Of a DNA stretch of 64,000 nucleotides, positions 21,903 through 32,200 are shown piece after piece (position 1 is the stretch's first letter; every line of letters starts with the position of its first letter). Both the position numbers and the translations under genes were made by a program. Origin of the DNA: a virus. Under the pieces are notes generated by a model, which was not told the origin of the DNA, ran no database searches, and worked only from the letters and a program-made list of their open reading frames with translations. The stretch is from the IMG/VR virus record IMGVR_UViG_3300029267_001596, positions 1 through 64,000 of that record, one strand, 5' to 3'.

Positions 21903-22255
21903 CAGTCCTTCTGGCCGTTCTTGCTCATCAGCCCGTGCATGATATCGATCTTCTTGAAGACGCCCTCAAAGCCGGTCTTGACATCGGCTTTGAGTTCCGA
22001 GACGTCAGCCTTGACCTCGTCCAGCTTTTCGTCGGAGTGTTGCTTGCGCTCCTCGAGCAGTTGGGCGAACTGGTCATGCACGGGGCAGACGCCCCGCTGT
22101 TCGGCCGGCTGGGATGAGCCGTTCGCCTTGCGCCGCTCGATCAACCGCCCGCCCGTACCGCCACCCAGCACGAGGGCTATCCCGCCGATGACGGTCCCGA
22201 TCCACACTCCGATGTTTGTTCCGTTGGCTGCTTCCTGCGCCAGGATGTCAATCAT
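21902..22255 (-). CDS. membrane protein with coiled-coil tail, holin/spanin-like candidate
   Basis: 117 residues. One transmembrane segment near the N-terminus (GVWIGTVIGGIALVLGGG), then a hydrophilic linker and a long coiled coil (EERKQHSDEKLDEVKADV) ending in lysines. Layout resembles small phage lysis proteins or XhlA-like partners, but the strand order is reversed from XhlA and no endolysin is seen next to it. Function is a guess. Confidence 0.6.
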   Translation of the reverse strand: MIDILAQEAANGTNIGVWIGTVIGGIALVLGGGTGGRLIERRKANGSSQPAEQRGVCPVHDQFAQLLEERKQHSDEKLDEVKADVSELKADVKTGFEGVFKKIDIMHGLMSKNGQKD

Positions 22256-23111
22256 GTCGTCTCGCTCCGATCAAAAACACTATCAGGGATGCTATAACTA
22301 TAGGCGCGCCGGCATACGGCACGACACTGCTCATAATCATAATCACGCGCGGGGTGGTCGCTGGCGGTGCCCCGCCGCTGGCGTAATAGGCTGTTGGTGG
22401 AGCAGGGGATTGGACCATCTGGTACGGATCGGCAAAGAGGCTCGCTATGTCAGAGGCGGACAGGGCGCGAGACCATACGCCCACCTGCCCCATCGCCCCA
22501 TTCAGGGAAATCCCCAACACGATGGACGCAGCTAAGACCGCATCGTGCGAGTCCCCCGTGGCGGAACCAATGTGCACACCGTTGTTGTAAAATCGCCATG
22601 CGGTGCCTTGTTTTGTTACTGCAACGCATTGCCAATTGCCGCTGGCTGTAAAGTTTGTTATATACTCATATGCCCAATTGGTGCCATCGCCCCAGGTGAC
22701 CTGCAAGCGGCCAAGCACCGCACGACGGTAGAATTGAAGCTCGTAATCGTCTAAGGTCGACCGAAAAAACCTATAATCGCCGGTATCGCTGTCGATTCGT
22801 ACCCACACAACAATGGTGACATCAGGCAGTGTCCAGCCAGGATTCGGTATGGTGACTGTGTCTGATCCATCAAATTCCAGGACGGAACCATTCGGGGAAA
22901 CTCCCCATGTGGTGCCTGAGCATGTACCATCAAGCCCATGCCCACTCACATCAAAGACCTTGTCCCCCGCCCCTTCGTTCATGGGCCAGTAGCCGACAAG
23001 GCCTTTGGTGATGGGGTTGGCGCGGACGAGCCGAGAGCCTACTGGAGCTTTAGGCTGGAAGCCCCACACCGGAGCGCAGACCAGGATGAGTATCAATGCG
23101 ATCCACCGCAT
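22248..23111 (-). CDS. secreted LamG-fold protein with C-terminal membrane anchor
   Basis: 287 residues from the ATG at 23109-23111 (TAATG overlap, GGGGGT before it). Signal peptide MRWIALILILVCAPVWGF; LamG/concanavalin-like jelly roll from ~35 to 215 (GLVGYWPMNEGAGD start, VWVRIDSDTGDYRFFRS strand, GVWSRALSASDIASLF end) and a C-terminal hydrophobic helix with basic end. LamG domains bind carbohydrates. Gene is in the fibre neighbourhood and the product is exported, which is odd for a virion protein; it may coat the host cell instead. Confidence 0.78.
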   Translation of the reverse strand: MRWIALILILVCAPVWGFQPKAPVGSRLVRANPITKGLVGYWPMNEGAGDKVFDVSGHGLDGTCSGTTWGVSPNGSVLEFDGSDTVTIPNPGWTLPDVTIVVWVRIDSDTGDYRFFRSTLDDYELQFYRRAVLGRLQVTWGDGTNWAYEYITNFTASGNWQCVAVTKQGTAWRFYNNGVHIGSATGDSHDAVLAASIVLGISLNGAMGQVGVWSRALSASDIASLFADPYQMVQSPAPPTAYYASGGAPPATTPRVIMIMSSVVPYAGAPIVIASLIVFLIGARRHD

Positions 23112-23479
23112 TATGCTACCCCCGCGTTCGTCCATTTATCACCATCGTAACAGGTGCCGTATTGGTTCCAGTCATTGCGCTTATCCAGGGCAGCCTGTAG
23201 TGCCTGGTATCGCTTGATGAGTTGGGTTTTGATGTCGGCGACCGTCGTCGCTTTGGCGTCCTGCGTCGCCTCGAAGTGTTGCGATAGAACGACCTCTTTG
23301 ATGGCCCCACTGCGGATCGCCGCTAGCTCCTCGTCCGTGGCGTCCTTGTAGGTACTGGTCGCTTCGGCGTTGGCATAGAACGGCTGCCGCGCGGTCGGCA
23401 CGGTCAGCCAGAAGGCGACACGGTAGTCGAGATCGCTCGGGTAGTTCTCACGTTCGAGTATGATGATTTTCTTAGCCAT
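23111..23479 (-). CDS. hypothetical virion-region protein
   Basis: 122 residues. Begins MAKKIIILERENYPSDLDYR, then VAFWLTVPTARQPFYAN and helices to the end with a conserved DKWTNAGVA. Lacks a signal peptide, unlike its neighbours. Overlap TAATG links it to the LamG gene. Family not recognised. Confidence 0.7.
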   Translation of the reverse strand: MAKKIIILERENYPSDLDYRVAFWLTVPTARQPFYANAEATSTYKDATDEELAAIRSGAIKEVVLSQHFEATQDAKATTVADIKTQLIKRYQALQAALDKRNDWNQYGTCYDGDKWTNAGVA

Positions 23480-24048
23480 TACGATACGTCTCCTTTGATC
23501 GGCTTGTAGTGGACGAAGTTGCCGGAGGCCGCCGTGGCCGCGCCGCTGTAGTTGACGAGTATGATTGAGAATCCATCGACCATGCGGTAGCCCAGGACCG
23601 GCCCCAAGTTGAACGTCGCCTGAACTACCTGATCGGCGGTGGAGTACTTTATTACTTGCGCCAACAAGAGGTTCCCAGCATCGGAATCGATGGTGTACGT
23701 ACCCTCCGATCCGGACGGAAGCGTCGATGTCCCGCTGTCGTTGTACAGCCAGTTGGAGCCATCGTAATAGGCCGGGGCAATGTAGACGTAGATCGCCTCA
23801 TCGTTCGCCGGGGCCGTGTTCGCCATGTCCAGCTTGACGGCTACTTGGTAGTCTAACGCGTGGGTGGTACGGTTGTCGATCACCGCCGACTGCCAGCCTG
23901 CCGTTGCCGATGAGGACAGGCTGTGAAGATTTGTGACCGTCAGGGCAGTGTGCGATTGGTCCGGCTGCGTCACCGTGGCCGCAAAGACTGTGTAGGCCAG
24001 GAGCCCGATGAGCAGGCTGCCTGTGAGTATTGCGAGTCGTCGTCTCAT
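23479..24048 (-). CDS. secreted hypothetical protein
   Basis: 189 residues with signal peptide (LAILTGSLLIGLLAYTVFAA) and an all-beta mature part rich in Thr, Ser and Asn (AVIDNRTTHALDYQVAVKL; EGTYTIDSDAGNLLLAQV). Beta-sandwich-like, similar in style to adhesive or fibre-associated proteins. No family recognised. Confidence 0.7.
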   Translation of the reverse strand: MRRRLAILTGSLLIGLLAYTVFAATVTQPDQSHTALTVTNLHSLSSSATAGWQSAVIDNRTTHALDYQVAVKLDMANTAPANDEAIYVYIAPAYYDGSNWLYNDSGTSTLPSGSEGTYTIDSDAGNLLLAQVIKYSTADQVVQATFNLGPVLGYRMVDGFSIILVNYSGAATAASGNFVHYKPIKGDVS

Positions 24049-24059
24049 ATCGTTTCTCC

Positions 24060-24527
24060 TTAGTGCAGAATGGGTGCGTGGTTCTCTTCTGGGACACCCC
24101 AGATGGGGACGGTGTAATCGGTCAGCTTCGGTTCCCGGTACGGCCCAGGCAGGTCAGTGATCCGCACATAGACGTACTGGGGTCCGGGGACGACATCGCC
24201 GCTCAGAGTCCAGTTGCCGGCGTCGTCGTACGTAACAGTCCAGCCCAGCGTGCGGCTCTCGATGATGACCGAGTCATTATCTTTATCGCACCACGTCCCA
24301 GCGCGATTGAGCTTCCCGGCCGGCACCGCATAGTCAAACGTGTTAGGGTCCGTGACGATCGGCGGAAGGATGATGCCTATTACCGTGTTCGGGTCGGCCC
24401 AGTCTGGTGCGGCATAGAACTGCTGTTCGCAGGGCTCATTCGGTTCGGCCAGTACGACCATCGGCCGTGCCATACAACCCATCGTCAGCAAGAGAGTCAG
24501 GAATAGAAAGCGTCTAATCGAAATCAT
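24060..24527 (-). CDS. putative lipoprotein
   Basis: 155 residues. Signal with possible lipobox (LLLTMGC, Cys18). The mature part has Cys pairs and an Ig-like beta pattern (VTDPNTFDYAVPAGKLN, TWCDKDNDSVIIESR, YVYVRITDLPGPYREP). It overlaps the fibre gene by 14 bp. Function unknown. Confidence 0.7.
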   Translation of the reverse strand: MISIRRFLFLTLLLTMGCMARPMVVLAEPNEPCEQQFYAAPDWADPNTVIGIILPPIVTDPNTFDYAVPAGKLNRAGTWCDKDNDSVIIESRTLGWTVTYDDAGNWTLSGDVVPGPQYVYVRITDLPGPYREPKLTDYTVPIWGVPEENHAPILH

Positions 24528-27500
24528 ATGTCACCTTTACGATAAACTGCGTGATCCCCGAATCCGGCTCGGCCCCGAACCGCAGGAACACGCACTTGCC
24601 GGAAGGAATGGTTGCATCGTCAAATCCCGCCGCAATGGAGGTCGTGCCATTGGTGGTATCTATCACATCGATCACCGTCGTATTGGCCTGTCCGATGAAC
24701 GCATCACAGAAGCACAGGTCGATGTCGAGTTCCGTGGCGGGATCCGCATCGCACGTCACCTCGATCTTCGTCACTGTGCAGGCCGCCGCCACACCGAGGT
24801 CAATGGGGATCTCGTGGTCGATGGCATAGGCCCCGTCAGGGTCCATAACAACGAACATCCAGTGCTTGTCCTCGCCTGCGGATCGGGACGGCATGGTCAT
24901 GGTCTTGCCGGAAAGGTCCAGGGTTGCAGCAAGTTCGCTCTCATCCACCGAACCGTCAGTGATGTCGTCGCCCGCCAGTGCATCGCCAGTCTGGAGGAAG
25001 TTGGATACATCCGACAGAACAGCGTACAACCCATCCTCGTTATTCAACTGCACCTCGAACGTGCTGTCGGCCGTGCCCTTGGCGTAGAAGTCCGTGTCTG
25101 CCTCTAGGTCCAACGACCCGCGCATCTGCGCGAAGGTCTGAGCCATCAATGTGCGCCCGTTGGCGCTGGCGTCCGATATGTCCGCCAAAGTCACTCCAGC
25201 CGGTTCGTAGGTTCCGTCATGGTCGTGCCCAGAGGTCGCATACGTCCCACTCAGGTCGGGAATGTTCCCGGAATGGATGTTCGTCGCGCCCTGATCACCC
25301 GTCCAGTCGATGTGCTCGTTGGCAACGAAGTCGCTGAACCCGTCGTGCGAGGCACTACCCGCCAGGACGATTGCCGTCCCCTCGATCGCCACCGCCCCTG
25401 CGCCAGTGCGCGTGAGGGTGGTATCGGAAGCATGCCCCAGTTCAATGGACGTGAACTGAGGCGAATCGCCCGTATCGAGACCCAACACAGCCCGCATCGC
25501 TGCGTAGTTGGCTGCCGCGTTGAAGGACTGAACATTGGCGCTCGGGGTGATACCCGCCCAAGTGGTCAAGTCGGCGTCCGCGTCCTGGAAGGCGCTGGCG
25601 CTCTCGCCGTCCAACAGATCGGCATTCAGGTTGGTACAGACCGTTGTAGAGGAGACCGTCAAGGGAGCCGTCCCGGTCGCCACATCAGAGATGAACCGCG
25701 GGGCCGTGATGTAGTAGGCCCCCACGTCCCAGTTGGCCGTCAGAGGGATTGTGCCGTCCGCCTTGAGGTCGCCTGCGCCGCCGCTGCCGTTTGATGCCGC
25801 AGTGACCCGCCCATCGGCGTCCACAGTGATGCTGGCAAGTGTGTAGCTGCCCGGCGTCACGGCCGTGGATGCGAGTTCGTCCGAGTCAACTGTCCCGGTC
25901 TTGATCGTCGCCGTCACCACATTGGCCGCGTTCGTGAAGTTGATGTCCCCGCCGTCCTGGAAGTCAGGATCAACAGTCGCCCCGCTATCAACTGAAACAC
26001 TGTCGCCACCGGCTGCACCAGCTTGATTCACAAATGACAGATTCCCTGCACCGTCCGTTTGGATGACTTGCCCACTTGATCCATCGGCAGAGGGCAGTGT
26101 ATAGGTGGTAGTGCCAATGTCTGTAGATGGCACTTGGATGCGGATGAAATCTATGCCGTGATCGCTGTCCTCAAAGATACGTAGGAAGCCGCCGCCCGTG
26201 TCGCCGTAGCGGACATTAAGGCCCTGCGTTGCTTCACCCACGATATCCGCCCAGGTCCCAGGCGTTCCTGCCGCCGTGCATACCCAGCCCCTTGCGTAGC
26301 CCAATTCGCCAACGCCACTGAAATACCAATCTCCCGTCTTGTGCGTGCCAGTCGAAGGGGCAGAGGCAAGAGTGTAGTGAAGCTGAATCCGCGCCCCGCT
26401 GATGTATTCCGGCCAGATATAGTTGTCGCTGCCGTAGGTGTTCCCGAAGATCTTCCGCGTACCGGTGGTCAGATCATGGATCAAGCCGTTCGTGACCGAC
26501 GAACCTGCACCGGAAATGATCGACGCCGTGAGATCCGAGATCCGCGTTAGATAGCAATTCAGGTTCAGCTTGACCAGCGAATCGGCCGTGTTGCCTCCAG
26601 CCAGATATCCATAGATGCCGCGAACACAGTTGCCGTTGTGGTTGGCGTGAATCTCCAGGTATGGCCCCGTACAGCCCCCCTCAAAGTGCAGGTCTTCACA
26701 TCGATTGTAATGCCCGTCAATTGTAAACGCCGCATCGCTGGACGATCCACAACTGGAGAACAGGAGATTACTCAACAGGCTGCCAGAGCCGTCCAGGTAA
26801 ATGCCCTCTTTAGTGCAAGTCCAGACCTCGATGTTATCAAGCACACCAGCGTTCGCATTAATCTTGAGTCCAATACCGGTGACGTTCCGGATGAACACGT
26901 TCTCCATCCTTGCGACCGCCCCGAAGGCCGTCCCGTTATATCCGAGGTAAACCAATGCGGTAGTAATCGTGTTGTCATTGCCGTGGAACCCGATATTCTC
27001 GATGATGATGTTCGCGGAGCTGGTGTCATCAGTAATCAGCGCTCCAGTCTGGCCGGAGACCTGCTTGATATAGGTGTGGCCCTCATCAGACCCAAGCAAT
27101 TTGCATCCCGCAGGCAGAACAAGCTGAGTTGCCATGAAGGTGCCGTCAGGGAAGAAGACTACGCCGTCACCACCTGCTGCGTCAATCGCTGCTTGGATTG
27201 CTGCGGTGTCGTCCGTGGAGCCATCGCCGGTTGCGCCAAAAGCTTTAACATTATAGACAGTCGGCACCATCGCCGTATCGAAGAATGTCCCGCCCAACTG
27301 CTCATGCCGCATGAACTGACAGTTTGTTCCGGCACCAAGACTGTACGTAACCCCAGTTGCGTTGTAGATGAGGTTATCCCAGACAACGCAGTTCGTGCCA
27401 CCCGCATCCAAGGTGATGCCATCTTGGACGGTGCAGATTGTATTATCTGAGATCTTTATGTCACGCATGTCCCCGGTCGCGTGTTTTGTCGCCTCAATCC

Positions 27501-29214
27501 CGTGTTCGATCTCTGCCAGTCCAACGCCAGATATGACGTTACCGATGATCTGGTGCTCTCTGTTTCCCGTTACGGCCGAACCACCGAGAAAGATACCAAC
27601 ATGACTGGCGCTGCTCTCGTCGCTGCCGAGCGAGTGACCCGTCTCACTCGTGTCCCCGCCAGCGACCCCGGCAATCAGGTTGTTGATGATCTGGACGCGA
27701 CGCACCTTGGGGTAGGCGAGGATGCCGTACTTGCCGCCGATGTCATAAAGCTGGTTGCCCTGGACACGCCAGTTGACGATGCTTGTCCCGGCGTTGATGA
27801 GGGCGATCCCGTTACAGCCCACGCCCTTGATGATATTGTTGGCGACGACCGTGTCGCCGGCCCAAATCATAACACCACTGGCCTCCAGTGCCGCGGTGTC
27901 TTGAGTGATTGTATTGCCGGTAATCGTGGAGTTTTCGCAGTCCGCCTTGACATTGATGACCCCCTGAGCGCACTCGCAATCGAGAAACGCGTTATTGGAA
28001 ACCACCGCCCGGCCGACGTCTCGGATATAGACCGCTTCACAGTTCGTAGGATCGGTCTGGGCGATGTTCTCGAAATGGTTCCCAGTGATAATCGCATCAG
28101 TCGCCTCGTGGACCATAACCCCCTTGGTCTCGGTAGTGGCGCCGCCCACGATATCGTGGAAATGGCAGTTGGTCACAGTGAGACGCTCCCTGCCCGTTGA
28201 CGGAGTTGTGTCCAGTCCGTACCAGATGCCCAATACGCCCATGCCTGCGACCTTGTGCGAGAGATTGGAAAACGTGCAATTCGTGACGGTGGTATTGGTC
28301 ATCACCTGAGACGTCAACCACAAGCCTTGATTGCCGTCATCGAACACGCAGCCGTCCACAAGCAAATCAGCAAACCCACCCGTCGTCGTATCGAAGTACA
28401 TGCCGTACTGCATGTCCTCGAACCGGCAGTCTTTCAGCGTAATCTTGTCGATAGTGGTCGCCAGGGTGGTGCAGGTGAAGAGCGTATCGAACGACTTGAT
28501 CGTCACGCCCTGGACGTGTAGTTCGTCCCTAACCTCCAGGAAGTCCACATCACCACTGTCACCCGGCCCGACAATGACCGTCTGGGCCGCGCCGTCGCCA
28601 ACGATTCGCAGGTTGCCGCCCGTGACCGTAAAGGCACTCCATGTCGCCAGAGAGTACGTGCCAGCCGGCAAATACAGTGTCGCGCCGCTGGATACCGCCG
28701 CTGCATGAGCGGCGTTGATTTCAGTCGTGCAGTCCGTTGCTCCAGTGTTGTCGGCGTTGTATGGGGCTTCGGTCACGTCGATCATGTGCTGCTTCTGGAG
28801 GTCGAGGAGGTCGCGCATCTCTGCCGCCGTGCGTTTGAGCACCAGGGACCGGCCCAGATTGCTGTGCGGGATCGCCACCGGACGCGCCGGCTGGGCATGG
28901 AGGGCCGGCGCCAGCAGGCAGGCGAATACTGCGACCGCCAGGATGCTCCGGGCAAGATCGCCCTGGCATGGCCGAGCCCTCTCTGCTATACTACACGTAT
29001 GGTCTCCCGGAGGATTCGTCGCACCGTTCGTATCGCTCGCCTTGTGGCGGTCGAGTTGCACTATCTGCTGCTGTATATGGGCAGCTTCCCGATCCTGATA
29101 CCCTACAACCTCTTCCGCGCATTCCTGGTTGACCCTGTCCTTGAGCGGTTGAGCCCACGCTTTCGCACGCGCGAAGAGGCCGAAGAACTGAAGCGTTTGA
29201 TCGAATAGGTTCAT
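24514..29214 (-). CDS. large fibre/tail-spike protein with two pectate-lyase-type helices and internal signal sequence
   Basis: About 1,566 residues from the ATG at 29212-29214, which overlaps the upstream stop (ATGA) and has AGGGGGC 7 nt before it. Two parallel beta-helix regions: one opening at NTGATDCTTEINAAH and one at FGATGDGSTDDTAAIQAA, both in the pectate-lyase_3 style, followed by a long fibre with repeated Gly/Ser/Asp strands. Residues ~95-118 (SILAVAVFACLLAPALHAQPA) look exactly like a Sec signal peptide, but no start codon exists in frame nearby. Fibres are normally cytosolic, so the signal is odd. Receptor binding or polysaccharide degradation is the expected role. Confidence 0.82.
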   Translation of the reverse strand: MNLFDQTLQFFGLFARAKAWAQPLKDRVNQECAEEVVGYQDREAAHIQQQIVQLDRHKASDTNGATNPPGDHTCSIAERARPCQGDLARSILAVAVFACLLAPALHAQPARPVAIPHSNLGRSLVLKRTAAEMRDLLDLQKQHMIDVTEAPYNADNTGATDCTTEINAAHAAAVSSGATLYLPAGTYSLATWSAFTVTGGNLRIVGDGAAQTVIVGPGDSGDVDFLEVRDELHVQGVTIKSFDTLFTCTTLATTIDKITLKDCRFEDMQYGMYFDTTTGGFADLLVDGCVFDDGNQGLWLTSQVMTNTTVTNCTFSNLSHKVAGMGVLGIWYGLDTTPSTGRERLTVTNCHFHDIVGGATTETKGVMVHEATDAIITGNHFENIAQTDPTNCEAVYIRDVGRAVVSNNAFLDCECAQGVINVKADCENSTITGNTITQDTAALEASGVMIWAGDTVVANNIIKGVGCNGIALINAGTSIVNWRVQGNQLYDIGGKYGILAYPKVRRVQIINNLIAGVAGGDTSETGHSLGSDESSASHVGIFLGGSAVTGNREHQIIGNVISGVGLAEIEHGIEATKHATGDMRDIKISDNTICTVQDGITLDAGGTNCVVWDNLIYNATGVTYSLGAGTNCQFMRHEQLGGTFFDTAMVPTVYNVKAFGATGDGSTDDTAAIQAAIDAAGGDGVVFFPDGTFMATQLVLPAGCKLLGSDEGHTYIKQVSGQTGALITDDTSSANIIIENIGFHGNDNTITTALVYLGYNGTAFGAVARMENVFIRNVTGIGLKINANAGVLDNIEVWTCTKEGIYLDGSGSLLSNLLFSSCGSSSDAAFTIDGHYNRCEDLHFEGGCTGPYLEIHANHNGNCVRGIYGYLAGGNTADSLVKLNLNCYLTRISDLTASIISGAGSSVTNGLIHDLTTGTRKIFGNTYGSDNYIWPEYISGARIQLHYTLASAPSTGTHKTGDWYFSGVGELGYARGWVCTAAGTPGTWADIVGEATQGLNVRYGDTGGGFLRIFEDSDHGIDFIRIQVPSTDIGTTTYTLPSADGSSGQVIQTDGAGNLSFVNQAGAAGGDSVSVDSGATVDPDFQDGGDINFTNAANVVTATIKTGTVDSDELASTAVTPGSYTLASITVDADGRVTAASNGSGGAGDLKADGTIPLTANWDVGAYYITAPRFISDVATGTAPLTVSSTTVCTNLNADLLDGESASAFQDADADLTTWAGITPSANVQSFNAAANYAAMRAVLGLDTGDSPQFTSIELGHASDTTLTRTGAGAVAIEGTAIVLAGSASHDGFSDFVANEHIDWTGDQGATNIHSGNIPDLSGTYATSGHDHDGTYEPAGVTLADISDASANGRTLMAQTFAQMRGSLDLEADTDFYAKGTADSTFEVQLNNEDGLYAVLSDVSNFLQTGDALAGDDITDGSVDESELAATLDLSGKTMTMPSRSAGEDKHWMFVVMDPDGAYAIDHEIPIDLGVAAACTVTKIEVTCDADPATELDIDLCFCDAFIGQANTTVIDVIDTTNGTTSIAAGFDDATIPSGKCVFLRFGAEPDSGITQFIVKVTYDFD
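28963..28992 (+). promoter_or_regulatory. promoter candidate for an antisense leaderless ORF
   Basis: CTGGCA, 18 bp, TATACT, whose expected start of transcription is base 28999, the A of an ATG. It reads opposite to the fibre gene. Only a sequence match. Confidence 0.3.
28999..29208 (+). CDS. possible antisense small membrane protein
   Basis: 69-residue frame on the plus strand inside the fibre gene: basic start (MVSRRIRRTVRIARLV), a hydrophobic stretch (YLLLYMGSFPILIPYNLF) and a charged end (RTREEAEELKRLIE). A promoter-like TATACT box would give a leaderless mRNA starting at its ATG. The natural look of the sequence argues for it; the strong evidence for the opposite gene argues against it. 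Confidence 0.3.
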   Translation: MVSRRIRRTVRIARLVAVELHYLLLYMGSFPILIPYNLFRAFLVDPVLERLSPRFRTREEAEELKRLIE

Positions 29215-32200
29215 CGCGACGCCCCCTGTGATTGTTGAATCAATGCTTTTACCCGCCGTCGCCGCTCCTGGCTGCGAGCGCGATTTGCCTGCCGCTCCAG
29301 AACGCTTAGACGGCTCCATTCGGTGAAATCGGCGGGCGTGAGGTCCTTCAGAGCCCGCTTGATCCGCTCGGCCTTCTCCTCCTTGCCCTCGTGCGCGACC
29401 CATTTGTCCGGCTCGCGCAGTGCGGTCTTGCGGGAGTCGGCATAGGTCACATCAGCCAGCGCCAGCAGCTTCTCCGGGTTGGTCATCATTCGATAGGGGT
29501 TCTCGTGCTCGCGCAGGGCCCTCTGGACCGGCCAGTACAGTTCCTGAGTCGGGCCCGGCAACGGGACTCCGGCCAGTTGGGCGACCACAATAGCCGCTTC
29601 CGCCGCCGCGTCCTCAGCGTGCCCGCGCCACTTGAGTTCGCCCTTTCGCGGCCCGCTCTGGAACCGCTCCTGACTGGCGATCTCCTGGGCGATCTGGGGG
29701 CCCTTGTCAAAGGCCAAACTGTAGGAGTCCGCGAACATCTGACCGATCGGATCGTCGTATGGCTCAGCCTTCCACACGTGCTCGCCGCGCGTGCGCTTGA
29801 GCGCCAACTTCAAACCGCTCTGGAGATGCTGGCCCCCCGGCATAAGACTCAGGAGATTCCCCGCCGTGTCCTCGGCCAGCTTGCCTGCCAGTCGCCGTCG
29901 CTCGCCTTTACTGGGTCCCTCCTTGTCGTCCGGGTCAATCACTCCCAGGGCTACCAGCGCGGCGACAGAGCCTGTATACAGCCCGTATCGCAGGCCCCAC
30001 TTCCAGGCGGCGATCAGGGCGTTGGCGGCGATAACGCCTCCGACCTCCTGGGAATACTGCCAGCCCCCCTTACCGCCACCCTTGGCAAGGCTGTTGTTCG
30101 CCCGCAACAAAACGTTCCACTGCTTCTCTCGCGCTGACCGGAACATCAGGCCGAGCCGCAGCCACAGACTGGGCGACCCGGACAGTACGCTCCGGTTGAG
30201 CATATCCCACATCGGTTGGGTGCGGCGCGTGACGTACTCGGTGCGACGAATGACCGCCTCGTCGAAGGCCTCGCCCTTCAGTTCGGGATGCAGAGCACGG
30301 GTCTCCGCTTCAGCGGCCGCGTGGATATGGGCGATGGCGGCCTGGTCGCCCCAGACCAGGCCTTTCATCGGCTTCTCCAGGATCGGGCTCTTGTCCCAGA
30401 CCAGCGTTTCCATGGTGTGCTGGGCCATGAGCGAGCCGACCTCAACGTTGATCTTCTTACCCGTCCACCGCTCCCAGAGAACAGGTGACAGTTCCTTCAT
30501 CTTCTTGACGCGAGCGAGCACCTGCGCCTTGGTCAGGGCCTTGAGGAAGTAGCGCGGCTTGATCTCGCTCTGAGCGACCGGGGCGCTGAGGATCTGATTG
30601 CCGACCGTACTGATCCGCAGGCCCAACACGCTGCGCGCGAATTTGCTCAGCAGCTTCTGGCCGGCCATCTCGGCCACCGACTGATCGGTGCGGTAGCCCT
30701 GCACGCGACGCAGAATGGTGAGCGCTGCGCTGACCAGGTCCTGATGACCTGCCTTGCGCATGGCGTCCTGCCATTCGGAGGTGTTGACGATCGAGCGCAG
30801 GTTGCGCATCGGTACGGCCATGCCGTAGTAGGTCGCGGCCGTCTGGATGTTGTTGACTACTTCTTGAGTGAAAGGACGAATCTCGATGCGCTGGGTCCCA
30901 CCTGTTCGTGGCTGGAACGGCCCGGAGTCCTCAATCGCCACATCACTGATCCGCCCGGACATCTTGCTCGGCAGCGCCCGGTGGATCCGCCAGTGGTTCG
31001 GGTTGGTCGCCAGTTCGTAGCCTTCCAGACGCAGAGCGACTTCATTGATGCCCGGGGCCAGGATCTCGTTGTTCAGATCGGTGTACAGGTCGCAGAACGC
31101 GCGCTGCTTGTCGCTCAGTTGGTCCACGGCCTGGTTGAGCTGCGCCAGGTCTTTGAAGGCGGGCAGCAACTCCCCTTTGAGCCGATGGCCGGTGGTCGTC
31201 ATGAACCGTTCGACGTTGTCGGGGTTCTGCAGGTGCATGTACAGGTCCATGACGTACTCGACAGGCACCTTGCGTTTGACGGCGCCGCTCTCAATCTCGA
31301 CGGTGTCCTTCTGGAGTGCCTTGAAGTCCTGATGAGTGAAGCCGATCTCGTCGACCCCTTCTTCGATCATTACAATCGCCCTGCGAATCAGATCGGCGCG
31401 CTTGCGCCACCCGTCATTGAGCGCATCACTGAACAACCTCCGCGTCTGGGTGTCGCCGGATCGGGTCATCAGTTCGGCCAGGGTATCCAGATGGGCCGAA
31501 TCGGTTTTGAGGACGCGACGAGCGACCTTCCGGGCCGGCTTGCGAATCTCCTGGGGCAAGCCCTCTAGATCTCTCGCCGTCCGGCGGACCGCCTCTTTGG
31601 TCGGCACAACTTCGTCCAGCATGGCCTTGAGCACCGCGTCCCGCTCCCGGGCCTCGTTCTCTTCGAATATCTGCCGCGATGTCTCGTATTGGTGGACGAT
31701 GTACTTGAGCGTGCTGGTAATGGCACGGATATCGTCGGCGGTCATGCTGCGAATCGACGTCTGGCCCAGTCGGGCCATCTCCTTGATCCGTGCCTCAGGA
31801 ACGTCGAGCAGCATTGCGCCCGTCGCCGGGTCGATCTGCTGCATGGTGGTGCCCAGCTCGCGAGCGAGCTTGCTGATCCGCCGTCCGAGGGTCTCCAGTT
31901 GGACACGCTTGACCGCGGAGATATCCTTAAGCTGGATGCCGCCCATCAGCTTCTCGATTCGATCCCGCGCCGCTTTGTCAAGCTTACCCAGCTTCGCCTG
32001 ACCGCGTCGATAGTCCTTCTGGATCTTCTTCCAAGTCGCCTTCAGTTCAGCGATCGCTGCTCGCTTGTCGTTGCCCCGCAAGACCTCTTCTGTCTTGGCG
32101 ATGACCTTGCCCAGGTCCTTGAGATTGGTCTTGGTCCGGGCCTTAGGGTTGACCCTCTGCAGGATCGAAAGGAACCGATGCTGATCGGCCTTGGGGACGT

